A stretch of 64,000 nt of DNA, taken from Xiphydria camelus (taxonomy: Eukaryota > Arthropoda > Insecta > Hymenoptera > Xiphydriidae). Under the pieces are notes generated by a model. It saw only the letters and a program-made list of their open reading frames with translations, made no database searches and was not told where the DNA came from. The translations under genes were made by a program, and so were the position numbers. Location of the stretch: assembly GCA_963678675.1 (NCBI GenBank), contig OY783200.1, forward strand, positions 14,813,246 through 14,877,245, given 5' to 3'. This document shows positions 54,168-64,000 of the stretch, one piece after another; positions within the stretch are counted from its first letter, which is position 1, and each line of letters opens with the position of its first letter.

Positions 54168-54529
54168 TTAAATATCTCGAAAACTATTGAGAAGTTATCG
54201 AGACATACCTACTGCGGAAAAAATTTAGAGAAATTCAAGACGAAACGATTGGTTTTTATATCATTTTGTTACGGTGAATGGTTCTAGAGATATCGCATTT
54301 TGTACATAAATACGCGCCGTAGCGCCCGCGTGCTCTTGTAATCAAATGCCTCTAACTTCACTAAAAATTGATATTTTTCGATGATTTTTGTTTTGTTTTA
54401 AAGGTAATGAAATATTGAAATCATCAGAAACAAAAACTCGGACACTTATAAAGAAAAGTGGACAACAGAGTTGATTTTCTCGGCCCGTCTACTGTACTAG
54501 AAGGCGCGCAGGCGAACCGTTAAGCCAAG

Positions 54530-54870
54530 CGAACGTTGAGACGCAGTTCAGTGAGGGGACGCAGGGCGACTCACCGCAGATTTTGTAACCCATAGAAATC
54601 TATATCTGTACCCCAGGATAAAAGTGTATTAAGTCCAATTTTTACAAATTGGACTTAATACACTTTTATCCTGGGGTACAGATATAAGAGCGAATGTTCG
54701 GACGCAGTGTGAGGTGGCGTAGTTTTCACGCGCCGCGAGCCGGCCGAGCGAACGTTGAGACGCAGTTCAGTGAGGGGACGCAGGGCGACTCACCGCTGAT
54801 TTTTGTAAACAGTAGACATCTATACAACAGCGAATGTTCGGACGCAGTGTGAGGTGGCGCACTTTTCACA
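54530..54870. repeat. Two tandem units around 'gcgaacgttgagacgcagtt'
   Basis: Units at about 54530-54725 and 54745-54870 share 'cagtgaggggacgcagggcg', 'actcaccgc' and 'cgaatgttcggacgcagtgt'. The first is lengthened by the hairpin at 54601-54686. An inverted piece ('gcgtctaaacgttcgcttgg') occurs at 56715-56734. Confidence 0.7.
54601..54686. mobile_element. 86-bp perfect palindrome
   Basis: TATATCTGTACCCCAGGATA ... exact inverse, with arms of about 40 bp and almost no loop. The second tandem unit (54815-54830) lacks it and reads 'catctatacaac' at that place. The element must therefore have inserted after the duplication, at a TA. Confidence 0.8.
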
Positions 54871-55089
54871 CGCCGTGAATCTGCGAGAGCCTGCGAAGGT
54901 CTGCGGTCGAAACACAACACCGGACGTGATTTTTCGTTCGTGAACTTTAGTTTGTTAGTTTAAGATGGCATAATGTCGGGTTTACACACTTGCCAAACAT
55001 TTGTGTGGACTTAAAATATTATTATTATTAGTACTAAATAATAATAAAAATATATATTATTGTATTATTTGTATTATAATTTAATATTT

Positions 55090-55590
55090 TGTGAACGATT
55101 CCTATCTGAATTTCATCCGTGGAGTTAATTTTATAAATAATTTAAATAAAATCCTTTTCGGAGTGAATTTCACTCCTGACGGGATTAAATTAATTAAAAA
55201 TCATCCACTCCGCATTCACTCCGCAAATCATTCCACATTTAACTCCAGATTTTTTATAAATAATTTAAATAAAATCCTTTTCGGAGTGAATTTCACTCCG
55301 GACGGGATTAAATTAATTAAAAATCATCCACTCCGCATTCACTCCGCAAATCATTCCGCATTTAACTCCAGATTTTTTACAGTGTACGCAACACTACACT
55401 ATCAAAAAAATCGGTAGTTAAATGCGGAGTGAGTGCGGAGTGGATGATTTTTAATTACTTTAATCCCGTCCGGAGTGAAATTCACTCCGAAAAAGATTGT
55501 ATTTCAATTATTCATAAAATTAACTCCGCAGATGAAATTCAGATAGGAATCGTTCACAAAATATTAAATTATAATACAAATAATACAATT
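55090..55590. repeat. 123-bp tandem duplication plus inverted third copy of an 'actccg' element
   Basis: Units 55133-55255 and 55256-55378 are nearly identical ('ttttcggagtgaatttcact', 'catccactccgcattcactc'). 55415-55590 is the same sequence inverted, continuing into 'gatgaaattcagataggaat'. An end 'ttttttacagtgtacgcaac' recurs at 56230-56250. 'cactccg' hexamers are spread through 56090-56225 as well. The open frame 55091-55417 follows from the repeat. Confidence 0.75.
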
Positions 55591-55619
55591 AAATTATTAT
55601 TATTTTCATTATTACTTTA

Positions 55620-56340
55620 GTACTAATAATAATATTTTAAAAATATTACAGTATTATTATTACTATTATTATTACTATTATTTCATAAAAATATTACTCG
55701 TAAAAATATTATTTTCATAACCGTTGTCAAAAAATTAATGTGAATCATACGACAGTTTTGAGTTCAATGAATTTCTTGTCATTGAAAATAAAAAGTTTTA
55801 TTTTTGAATTTGATAAGCCTAATAATTGTCGTTACTAACTCGAAATTAGTGTTTATAGGTATGTTAAATGATCAATTAGGTATTGATACCATGTGTATAT
55901 GATACTTTAATTTTTCAACTATGTAACATAGTGAATTTTAATTTATTACACTGTTATTATTTGCAATTTTCCAGAAAAGAATTTTTTGTCAAATACAAAT
56001 TTATTTCAAAGTTAAGCATTGTATTTAAATGTTTTTGTGAATTTTATTGTATTTAATTGATAATGTGAATTTTTGTGAATTAAATCTATATTTACTCCGA
56101 AATTGATGCGAAATCACTCCGCAATCAATCCGCTGAAAAAAACTCCATGTTCACTCCGTCTGCGGAGTTCTTTTTGTCACTCCGAAATTTCGAGTGTGAT
56201 GGGAGTGAAAATTCACTCCGGATTCTCTCCCGATTTTTTACAGTGTATGCAACTAGATTTGATCTAAAGCCCGTTTAACCTTCAAGGGTTACTACATTTT
56301 ATAGCGGTAAAAATCGAATATCCAAACTAATTTAGGACTG
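55620..56340. other. AT-rich stretch with 'actccg'-rich right end
   Basis: 55620-56085 is AT-rich with ATT repeats. 56090-56250 is a diverged member of the 'actccg' element. No gene. Confidence 0.5.
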
Positions 56341-56561
56341 CTATTCTATTGAAAAACAATGAGCGGATAAACCCTCCTCGCATTTGGGCCGTAGACCATT
56401 GTGTTGGAGAAATGCGACACTCCTCGGGACCCTTTGAGCCATAAATTAGATCCGAAAAAGTTCGAGATTTCTGGCCGGGACCAGGACCGACCACTTGAGT
56501 TTCCTAGGTTCCGATGGGCTTTGAAGCATTGCACCGGAGAGATCTGCCTGCGCAGGTTACT

Positions 56562-56623
56562 TATACAGACAAACCTGAGTGTACATGTGGTCACATGTAC
56601 ACTCAGGTTTGCCTGTATAAGCG
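56562..56623. mobile_element. 62-bp hairpin, 'cttatacagacaaacctgag' arms
   Basis: CTTATACAGACAAACCTGAG ... CTCAGGTTTGCCTGTATAAG with one mismatch and a 'gtggtcac' centre. Half of it recurs at 25870-25892. Confidence 0.7.
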
Positions 56624-57025
56624 ACCGGCGCAGTCTTCTTTCGCACCACCCAGGGTACGCAGCTCACTTCACCCACGCTGTTCACCTCACTCTGAGTCAC
56701 CGCACGTCACACTGCGTCTAAACGTTCGCTTGGCCTTATACCGTATGTCCAATGGCTAGTCGAGCAGGTGCAGCGACCTGAATTTTCCTGAAATTTGACT
56801 TCGACAGTGTTTTAGTTAGAGTTGGCTTTGGAAGATGGCGTTACGTACGAGCGAAATATTTGAAATGGTAAAAGCGGGAGGTAGATAAATGCGGGAGATC
56901 GAAGTGTAACCTCAAAATTGTGAATGTTTAAATAATGGTGAGTAATTGTTTGAAATGATAAGACATAATAATTATGGTTTCTTTTCGATGTTCAACCAAA
57001 TAACACGACTGATACCTAATTGCAG

Positions 57026-57827
57026 AGAGAAACTGATGCGACTGGCAGTCGTGGAGGAAGGGGCTACCGTCAACGTGGTCCTCGTCAGAGTGGTCGAGCT
57101 GTGCCTCGGCGACGAAAGGTGCAATTGAAATGAAATTAAAGTCTGAGCAAGGTGAAAATTGGAAGGCATGGAAAGAAAACGCGGCAGAGTCGTTGACAGA
57201 AGGAGTGAGTGAAGTGCGAAAGAAAAGTGCAGTGACGCCAAAAAACCATGTGGAAGACAGTGACGAACAGCAGCAGCAGCTGGTCGATACTGCTCAATTC
57301 CGTACCAGCTCCTGAATGATATCTCGCCGATCGCGATACGCAGCCGCTCCTGTGGGCAATGATTCCAGATACTCGAGTCGTAGTCGCAGCAAGGACAGCA
57401 GCAGCAGCAGCAGCAGCATCGACGGCAGGGGCACTATTGTAAAGCGAAGGCAGTCCAAGACCGACCCGGATAGCTGTAAGAGAAAGACGCATCGGCGGAA
57501 GCAAGACTTGCAATGAGAGTGTAGTAAAAGGAAGAAGAAAAATAACAGAGACGAGACGATGAGACGGAGGAGGAAGTCGTCACCACGAAGAGTTCCTGAA
57601 ACGGTACCAGTACTAGCAACGTGCGAAGAGTTCAAGAGAACGGGCCATCTACACCCAGTCGCAAATCATGCCGAGTTCATGTGACACCCGACAGCGGCAT
57701 CACGTCAGGAGTATGAACGGTGGAGAAGAACGGGAGCCTTGCTGAAAAAGGAAGGAGCAGTGTTGGCGGTGGCGGTGACAGCCCGGATCATGAGCCAAGG
57801 CTGAAGAACCTTGAGCGTTTTGGATAA
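57026..57827 (+). pseudogene. Captured RGG/Ser-Arg-rich coding remnant, copy B
   Basis: After 'cctaattgcag' the frame reads RETDATGSRGGRGYRQRG and on to VPRRRKVQLK. A shifted frame has KSEQGENWKAWKENAAES, DSDEQQQQL, then SRYSSRSRSKDSSSSSSS and KRRQSKTDPDSCKRKTHRR. A last block ends RLKNLERFG with a stop (57825-57827). It looks like a spliced mRNA portion of an RNA-binding or nuclear protein that decayed after capture. FMR1-like tails have similar RGG composition, but I cannot assign it. Confidence 0.45.
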
Positions 57828-59000
57828 AAAGTGGACGTGACTCGAAGCAGTTATCGTAATCGATTTACGCCGACACTGGTGCCGCAGCTAATCTCGATCA
57901 CAATGAATTCTTCCAACTAGAGGCGGTTTCTGTATCATTCGTCGCCGTTGATACTTTCCCTCTTAATCCTTGTACATAATGCAGCTGTAATTCCTTGAAG
58001 TATATTTTTATAATATTAAGTTTGATCTGCAACCCTTTCATCTTTCCTATTGTAACACTCTCGTAACCATACGATCCGATTATTTTATATTCATAAGGTT
58101 TTATCAGCTTTACGTTATTCCTCGTTATTTTCGTTATTTAACCTTGCATTTATAAATTATTACTGATGGATTATTAATAAATTAATTAATGAAACTGACT
58201 CTACTGGCTTGTGCTATTTTTCTCGTCTCGTATTTCCTTCCGTAAGATATTTTAATAAATGTACCCCTTCGATCTTTAAGAGTTTAGTTGAAATAAGCAA
58301 GACGGATAGTGGACAGAGTTTAGGCATTAGGAGGCATACTCTTAGACCTCGATGTCGAATAACATAATAACAGAATGAACGAAATCGGCGAGATACATCT
58401 GAAACGGTTTTAAAGCTAATTTTATGAATGAAGAAATTCTAATAAATCATGATTACACGAATTCCTGTCCCGCTGATTGTGACATCTTTTATGCCTCCTA
58501 ATGCCTAGACTTTGTCCACTATCCGTCTTGCTTATTCCAACTAAACTCTTAAAGATCGAAGGGGAACATTTATTAAAATATCTTACGGAAGGAAATATGA
58601 GACGAAAAATAGCGCAAGCCAGTAGAGTCACTTTCATTAATTAATTTATTAATAATCCATCAGTAATAATTTATAAATGCAAGGTTAAATAACGAAAATA
58701 ACGAGGAATAACGTAAAGCTGATAAAACCTTATGAATATAAAATAATCGGATCGTATGGTTACGAGAGTGTTACAATAGGAAAGATGAAAGGGTTTCAGA
58801 GATCAAACTTAATATTATAAAAATTTACTTCAAGGAATCACAGATGCATTATGTACAAGGATTAAGAGGAAAAGGATCAACGGCGACGAGTGATACAGAA
58901 ACCACCTCTAGTTGGAAGAATTCAATGTGATCGAGAATAGCTGCAGCACCAGTGTCGGCGTAAATCAATTACGATAACTGCTTCGAGTCACGTCCACTTT

Positions 59001-59802
59001 TTATCCAAAACGCTCAAGGTTCTTCAGCCTTTGCTCATGATCCGGGCTGTCACCGCCACCGCCAACACTGCTCCTTCCTTTTTCAGCGAGGCTCCCGTTC
59101 TTCTCCACCGTTCATACTCCTGACGTGATGGCGCTGTCGGGTGTTACATGAACTCGGCATGATTTGAGACTGGGTGTAGACGGCCCGTTCTCTTGAACTC
59201 TTCGCAAGTTGCTAGTACTGGTAACGTTTCAGGAACTCTTCGTGGTGACGACTTCCTCCTCCGTCTCATCGTCTCGTCTCTGTTATTTTTCTTCTTCCTT
59301 TTACTACACTCTCATTGCAAGTCTTGCTTCCGCCGATGCGTCTTTCTCTTACAGCTATCCGGGTCGGTCTTGGACTGCCTTCGCTTTACAATAGTGCCCC
59401 TGCCGTCGATGCTGCTGCTGCTGCTGCTGCTGTCCTTGCTGCGACTACGACTCGAGTATCTGGAATCATTGCCCACAGGAGCGGCTGCGTATCGCGATCG
59501 GCGAGATATCATTCAGGAGCTGGTGCGGAATTGAGCAGTGTCGTCCAGCTGCTACTGCTGTTCGTCACTGTCTTCCACATGGTTTTTTGGCGTCACTGCA
59601 CTTTTCTTTCGCACTTCACTCACTCCTTCTCTCAACGACTCTGCCGCGTTTTCTTTCCATGCCTTCCAATTTTCACCTTGCTCAGACTTTAATTTCATTT
59701 CAATTGCACCTTTCGTCGCCGAGGCACAGCTCGACCACTCTGGCGAGGACCACGTTGACGGTAGCCCCTTCCTCAACGACTGCCAGTCGCATCAGTTTCT
59801 CT
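59001..59802 (-). pseudogene. Captured coding remnant, copy C (mirror arm)
   Basis: Reverse complement of copy B with few changes (for example SLREGVSEVRK in place of SLTEGVSEVRK, and one changed codon after 'ctcaattccgcacc'). Copies B and C differ less from each other than from copy A at 9473-10283. This fits duplication or gene conversion within this foldback. Confidence 0.45.
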
Positions 59803-60361
59803 CTGCAATTAGGTATCAGTCGTGTTATTTGGTTGAACATCGAAAAGAAACCATAATTATTATGTCTTATCGTTTCAAACAATTACTCACCATTATTTAA
59901 ACATTCACAATTTTGAGGTTACACTTCGATCTCCCGCATTTATCTACTTCCCGCTTTTACCATTTCAAATATTTCGCTCATACGTAGCGCCATCTTCCAA
60001 AGCCAACTCTAACTAAAACACTGCCGAAGTCAAATTTCAGGAAAATTCAGGTCGCTGCACCTGCTCGACTAGCCATTGGACATACGGTATAGCTAGTGAC
60101 GTCACGGTGCGGCGTGCCGCTCAACCGGCTGTTTCAAGTGGGCGGAGTTTAGCGCAAACTTTATTAATCTTTCACGGCTTAATTTCGCGTCAGAAAAAAA
60201 AATAAAAAAACACGTCCCAACTTTTTTTACGTGCTCAATCCATTTATGGTGTAAAAAAAATATGTGATACAACCCAATTGTGCAATGTTGGTTGGATATG
60301 CGCGTAGATCATATGGTGCGCGTAGGTCACGTGGTCTGTAATCATTTATGAAGACCCTGTA

Positions 60362-61771
60362 TCAGAAGGAATAAGTCATAATGTGTTTCGGGGTTTTCTA
60401 TTTATCAAAGTTAAGAAATCTCTGCACCAATTTTCTTGATCATTATGGTCCTTATACGTATAGTAGAACTCTTTTTATCTGTTTCATGGCTGATCTGATT
60501 AATGTAGACACAACGTCTCTACATACAGAGACAGTACAAGGATGGGGTACTTAGGGAACGTGTGAATGCGGGTGAGAATACCTATACGGTGACGACGTAA
60601 AAGCCTCTCTCTTGCACACAATTTTCTGGACAAGTTCGAGACAAAGAGGCTCTTAAAGGCTCGCCTGGCCTTATGCCGTCACCGTGTGTTCTCACTCGCA
60701 CTCAAATGTTCCCTAGGTACCCCATCCTCGTACTGTCTTCGTACGTCCTCGCAACGAAATATAGAACATATTCTAGTCAATTTTCTTTCTTCTCGCCCGC
60801 AAATAGCCATTAGGGCGGCTGGAAAACGTGACTATTTGATTGGCAAAGCACTCTTTTACCGACATAAATTGTAGAATGAAGATAATTTCAAAACGGGGAC
60901 AGAGTTAGTAACCCTAATAGGTGGAATGACATCCTCAGATCATTGACCAGGATGCTTAGGTGTTAAGTAAGTCAAGGTATTCGTCAATAATAAATCATTT
61001 TACTTCAATGAAATATGGATAAAGTAGATCATCCTGTGGAAAAATGTCGGTATCTTGCTACAACTTTGTTTATATAAATTCCTGTGTAAATTAGTAATAC
61101 AAACGGACATACGTATCCTTCATTGAGTAGAAACAATGTGAAAACAATGATTTTCTAGGAGAAAAATGGAGCTGCATGCGACTATGATAGAGCGGAACAG
61201 TGTGATTTCAACCAAATCTAAATGTTAAATATAATAAAATTACTGTGAGGTGCATTAAAAGAATTAATTTACTAAAGGCGTATAACAAATTCGTTAGAGA
61301 AGGATGAACACTCATGATTTAAAGTTACTACTGGTCAATGGAAATAAGTTCCTCAGACTTTTTCCATTCGCATAATTATCAATTTAGACAAAGTAAACAG
61401 TTGATACATGTTGCTTTGCCTAAACATTTCAAGAACGTATACTCAGTTTCTTATTTGGAGGGAATAATCAAATGTCTCAAAAATAGTTATGAAAAACTAT
61501 TTAAGGTAAAAATTGTTTAGTATCAAGGGGAACCACATGTGACGGAAACGATGTTTCTCTAGTTGGAGACATTAAGGCATCTTGATACCATGCATATTAA
61601 GTAGAAATCAATTTTGTCCAACGTACAAAAGTTTTAAAGCTACTATGAGTATCTACTTAATTTTTAACAGAGAGATCTTTTTCATCGAGCCACCCAATAA
61701 ATTGACAGCAACACAGAGACTATGGCAAAGTTAAACTTGAAAAGTGCTAATACCTCGAAAGACAGTTACCT
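60362..61771. other. No gene seen; one imperfect hairpin element at 60528-60747
   Basis: 'cagagacagtacaaggatgg' with 'gggtacttagggaac' at the left, complemented by 'gttccctaggtaccccatcc' and 'gtactgtct' at the right. It contains 'ggtgagaata' / 'gtgttctcac' pairs, about 220 bp. The remainder to 61771 shows no exon or repeat that I can support. Confidence 0.5.
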
Positions 61772-61775
61772 TAAC

Positions 61776-61857
61776 CCTCCGTAGCCCACGCCGTTCAGTG
61801 TCACACCTAGAACCGCTGGCTTAGGGCACGCTATGCCCGTGCGCGGACTACGGAGGG
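61776..61857. mobile_element. 82-bp piggyBac-like hairpin MITE, TTAA duplication
   Basis: TTAA-CCCTCCGTAGCC ... GGACTACGGAGGG-TTAA (61772-61775, 61858-61861). The arms are short (~20 bp) with a GC-rich interior. Confidence 0.75.
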
Positions 61858-61879
61858 TTAAAAGTAAAATACCTTGTAC

Positions 61880-62146
61880 CGTATGTCCGTCTCTGTACTG
61901 GCCAGTTTGAAAGTTACCTTCGGATAGGCTTGGTCGGTACTCGAGTCATTTAATACGGTAGAAATCGAGTCGGCAGTTAGAGTTGGTGTCAATTCGGGAG
62001 ATCGAAGCGTCTAACCTCGAAATTGTGAATTTGTGAATAATGGAAATTACGAAAATAATTATAATTACGGTATAAATGTCTCGATTACCGACCAAGCCTA
62101 TCCGAAGGTAACTTTCAAACTGGCCAGTATAGAGACGGACATACGG
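61880..62146. mobile_element. 267-bp CCGTATGT-family foldback
   Basis: TA-CCGTATGTCCGTCTCTGTAC and the near-exact inverse followed by TA. The arms are ~80 bp ('ggccagtttgaaagttacct'), then 'ggtactcgagtcattta' and a single 'gtcaattcgggagatcgaag' interior shared with 19310-19611. It is the smallest complete member. Confidence 0.9.
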
Positions 62147-62505
62147 TATTATGAAGAAAGATTTTGCTAAAGAGAATTAAAATTTAAAATAAATGATTAT
62201 GCGACTTTTTAATAGTACAGTTTAGTTTCAAATTTCTTTTTGAAGAAGTTTAATTTTTAGAGAGTGGAAGTACAGTAGAGTCTTGTTTCTCAGAGTTTGT
62301 TCGAAGGGGGCATATCTTAGTTAACCAAAATCTTAAATTATATGGAACAATATGCACAATAAGCAACATTTTATTGCAATATCGCATTACTGATTTGATG
62401 TAATAAAGTCAATACATATTTATTCAGAACATAGTCGCTTTGTCCATTTTATCCGAGCTTAACCCTTTCAGGATGGCCGCCGTACATGTACGTTATGTAT
62501 ACATG

Positions 62506-62659
62506 TGAGGAGCTCATTTCCAAAGTGCAACAAGTTCATTTTTCAACTTTTTGGCTAAGAAGGTATAACTGATTCCACTATTTCTACAGGAGTACAGTGC
62601 CACCTCTACTTGAAATTGGATAAAAATGGACTTGTTGCACTTTGGAAATGAGCTCCTCA
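62506..62659. mobile_element. 154-bp MITE, TGAGGAGC family
   Basis: TGAGGAGCTCATTTCCAAAG with 'tgcaacaagttcattttt' and its inverse at 62620-62659. The loop is ~70 bp. Its terminus matches 46967-47088, and 'tac' bases flank both sides. Confidence 0.8.
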
Positions 62660-62841
62660 TGTACTCGGATAATTTGATCAGCATGGGTAACACAGAACCT
62701 CAGGTATTGAATAAACAGGACTCTACTGTAACATCATTTCATGGTATATATTATGTTACACCTATTATTTCTTTGGTAAAACACATCTGACTACCATACA
62801 ACAATTAAAAATAACATTATCATTGCTGATGAAGATCATAC

Positions 62842-63063
62842 CTCGTAGAATAACTTATAGCACTTTTTACATATAACAAGAGAGTGCACGCTCTCCTCAT
62901 TTAGCTCCACTCGGATGACGGAACATATTAAGTCAATTAGTGGTCTTTCAGAAGTGGTAACTGCAGCTTCACCAAATATGCGTACACTATTCCTGGTCGA
63001 TACACCGACTTTACTATCACAAATCAAGCAGTGGGTGCAATTCTTCTCAAAATCTGCAGTCAT
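62842..63063 (-). CDS. ZAD gene exon 1: complete zinc-finger-associated domain
   Basis: The 74-codon exon starts at ATG (63063-63061). C12-x2-C15 (HCLICDSK) and C65-x2-C68 (VICKKCYKLF) are the four zinc ligands. Between them are RIFGEAAV and PLIDLICSVIRVEL, the usual ZAD core. ZAD domains mediate dimerisation in insect C2H2 transcription factors. The donor (TACGAG/GTATGA) is phase 0 and exon 2 at 28890 continues it. An acceptor-like 'attctttcag' just upstream (exon start 63074) suggests a separate 5' UTR exon further right. C2H2 fingers are not in the window. Confidence 0.85.
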
Positions 63064-63074
63064 CTTCGACACGA

Positions 63075-64000
63075 CTGAAAGAATGGTATGAACAGTAAGT
63101 CATTCAATTCAATAAAGTGCTAGAGTGTACCAATTATTTTTTGTAATTTTTTTCAATTATTTATCATACGCTAAATATCAAATGCATTTTGTCGATGAAA
63201 TTAAAGAAATTAAATTCTTGCATCAAATAATAAAACTGTTGAACTTTATTTCTCAGCCATCTACAGGGTAGAATGTCACATACGGATCTATATAGCATAT
63301 CATCATTGAACGAAATGAAGTGATTCGAAAGTTAGAAAATTATAAAATATGTGTTACCTACATCAAGGATGAATGCGATGATCTCATTTAGACGCTGCTT
63401 AGATAATGCTAAATGGATATGGACCGATCAAAAGGTTAAGAGCATTAAATTAAAAACTACCGAATCACAGCTAATAAAATAGCAATAATCGTTGCTCAAC
63501 TCCCATGGTTAAGCTAATTAAGGTAATAGCATAAGTTGTAATATTTTTATGACTACACTGTTGGAATATCAGTTTTTGAAAAGCGCATTCTTTATGTACA
63601 CCTAATGCGGCATATAGCAAATATAACACATCTATACTCGTACCATCAAAAATAAGCGACGGTAAGATACTACCGTCTAATAAGTACCATTATTAGCGAA
63701 TTGAATTTTAAAATACAAAATATAGAGTAGCGCTATGCAAGATAAATCGTTACGTATATAGCTGTAGATATCGAACACAGTGATGCGAACAGCCAATTAT
63801 AACCCTAAAAATTATATCTTGCCAAGTGCATGAAAACATTTCGCCGCTGCATTAATTCTTGCAACAAACAATCAAAATAATGTGTAAAAAGTTGCCAGCA
63901 CTGACTTGAATTTTTTTTTCAATTCGAACGATTGGCAGCGAGGGAAGTAATGTAGAAACAATCTTGGTGGTACCAACGCCATTCGGGTCTTCGTAAACAG
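63075..64000. other. Upstream of the ZAD start codon, nothing else recognised
   Basis: AT-rich sequence without clear repeats. If exon 1 has an upstream UTR exon, this is intron. Otherwise it is the promoter region. I find no convincing TATA/Inr pair. Confidence 0.45.

Larger units (their letters stand above)
53190..54530. mobile_element. Foldback with ~220-bp arms and a nested palindrome
   Basis: 'tctagtacagtagacgggcc' to 'cctctaacttc'-type arms lie at 53205-53418 and 54305-54525. A second long palindrome (53986-54304: 'tgcgatatctcgagaaccat' ... inverse) forms the centre. The left arm is split by the 565-bp element at 53419-53983. Confidence 0.75.
56741..60087. mobile_element. 3.35-kb foldback, CCGTATGT family, with captured coding sequence in both arms
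   Basis: TA-CCGTATGTCCAATGGCTAG at 56739 and its exact inverse then TA at 60089. Arms of roughly 1.65 kb meet near 58410 and differ by only scattered bases. Each arm has a short noncoding end, a splice-acceptor-like site, the RGG/Ser-Arg-rich block, and an AT-rich inner part with 'cgttattttcgttatttaac'. The single arm at 9205-10603 is a relative. A perfect inverted repeat this long is a cruciform and a risk for assembly collapse. Confidence 0.9.
51381..60359. mobile_element. Shell of a mariner-like element expanded by nested insertions
   Basis: TA-CAGGGTCTTCATAAATGATT at 51379 and its exact inverse plus TA at 60361 share ~35 bp of TIR ('acagaccacgtgac'). Weaker subterminal similarity ('caattgggttgtatc', 'gtgacgtcactagc') follows. 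The distance (~9 kb) is explained by the elements now inside. The alternative is two independent fragments in opposite orientation. Confidence 0.5.

Noticed and set aside
62825..62850. Hammerhead-like ctgatga
   Set aside because: There is no GAAA at suitable spacing and no flanking helices. The sequence is next to the ZAD exon donor.

Overview
The window looks like insect nuclear DNA, most likely hymenopteran. It is AT-rich and dense with foldback elements and MITEs. It also holds Copia, Helitron, Harbinger, piggyBac-like and pogo/Tc5-like remnants, and a non-LTR reverse transcriptase whose tail resembles elements I know from ants and wasps. The species call is inference. I could not run any alignment, so repeat boundaries are read by eye.

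The host backbone appears to be one minus-strand gene. Exon 1 (62842-63063) encodes a complete ZAD zinc-finger-associated domain. Exon 2 (28663-28890) continues it in phase at the usual ZAD/helix junction. A charged exon at 17827-18055 is probably a later part. If so, most of the window is intron: about 34 kb between exons 1 and 2, and about 10.6 kb further on. No C2H2 fingers are visible, so the 3' end probably lies left of position 1.

Left part (1-17.6 kb): a mariner-like shell holding a 1431-bp element with six ~130-bp units, an FB-like inverted region with a THAP-domain fragment, a 1.38-kb Harbinger element with a frameshifted transposase remnant, and a 2.6-kb foldback carrying tRNA-like promoter sequences in both arms. 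Middle (19-30 kb): a truncated foldback, a Helitron helicase C-terminal fragment split by another foldback and fused to a four-exon gene with paired Cys/His domains, several MITEs, and exon 2. Then come a 3.8-kb DDE transposon whose long inverted repeats include the 3' end of its own gene (30-34 kb), a broken non-LTR element (34-36 kb), a CAGGGTGA-ended foldback (37-38 kb), and a decayed Copia element with intact LTRs and target duplication (38.4-42.8 kb), itself inserted in a foldback.

The most striking object is at 43-46 kb. A large palindrome contains a 260-bp element with 13-bp inverted ends (44034-44293). That element has a TATA box followed by a hammerhead self-cleaving ribozyme in which every core position is present (44183-44252). 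Its two closed loops carry an 11-nt perfect complementarity. Beside it sits a second copy of the 1431-bp minisatellite element. The right part (46-63 kb) is a nest of TTAA- and TA-flanked hairpins. It includes a 3.35-kb foldback (56741-60087) that carries an RGG/Ser-Arg-rich, apparently captured spliced coding sequence in both arms. Exon 1 of the ZAD gene follows.

A recurring theme is a family of foldbacks beginning CCGTATGT and flanked by TA, with at least four complete and three partial members. Arms or tandem copies elsewhere in the window serve as empty sites and confirm the TA target.
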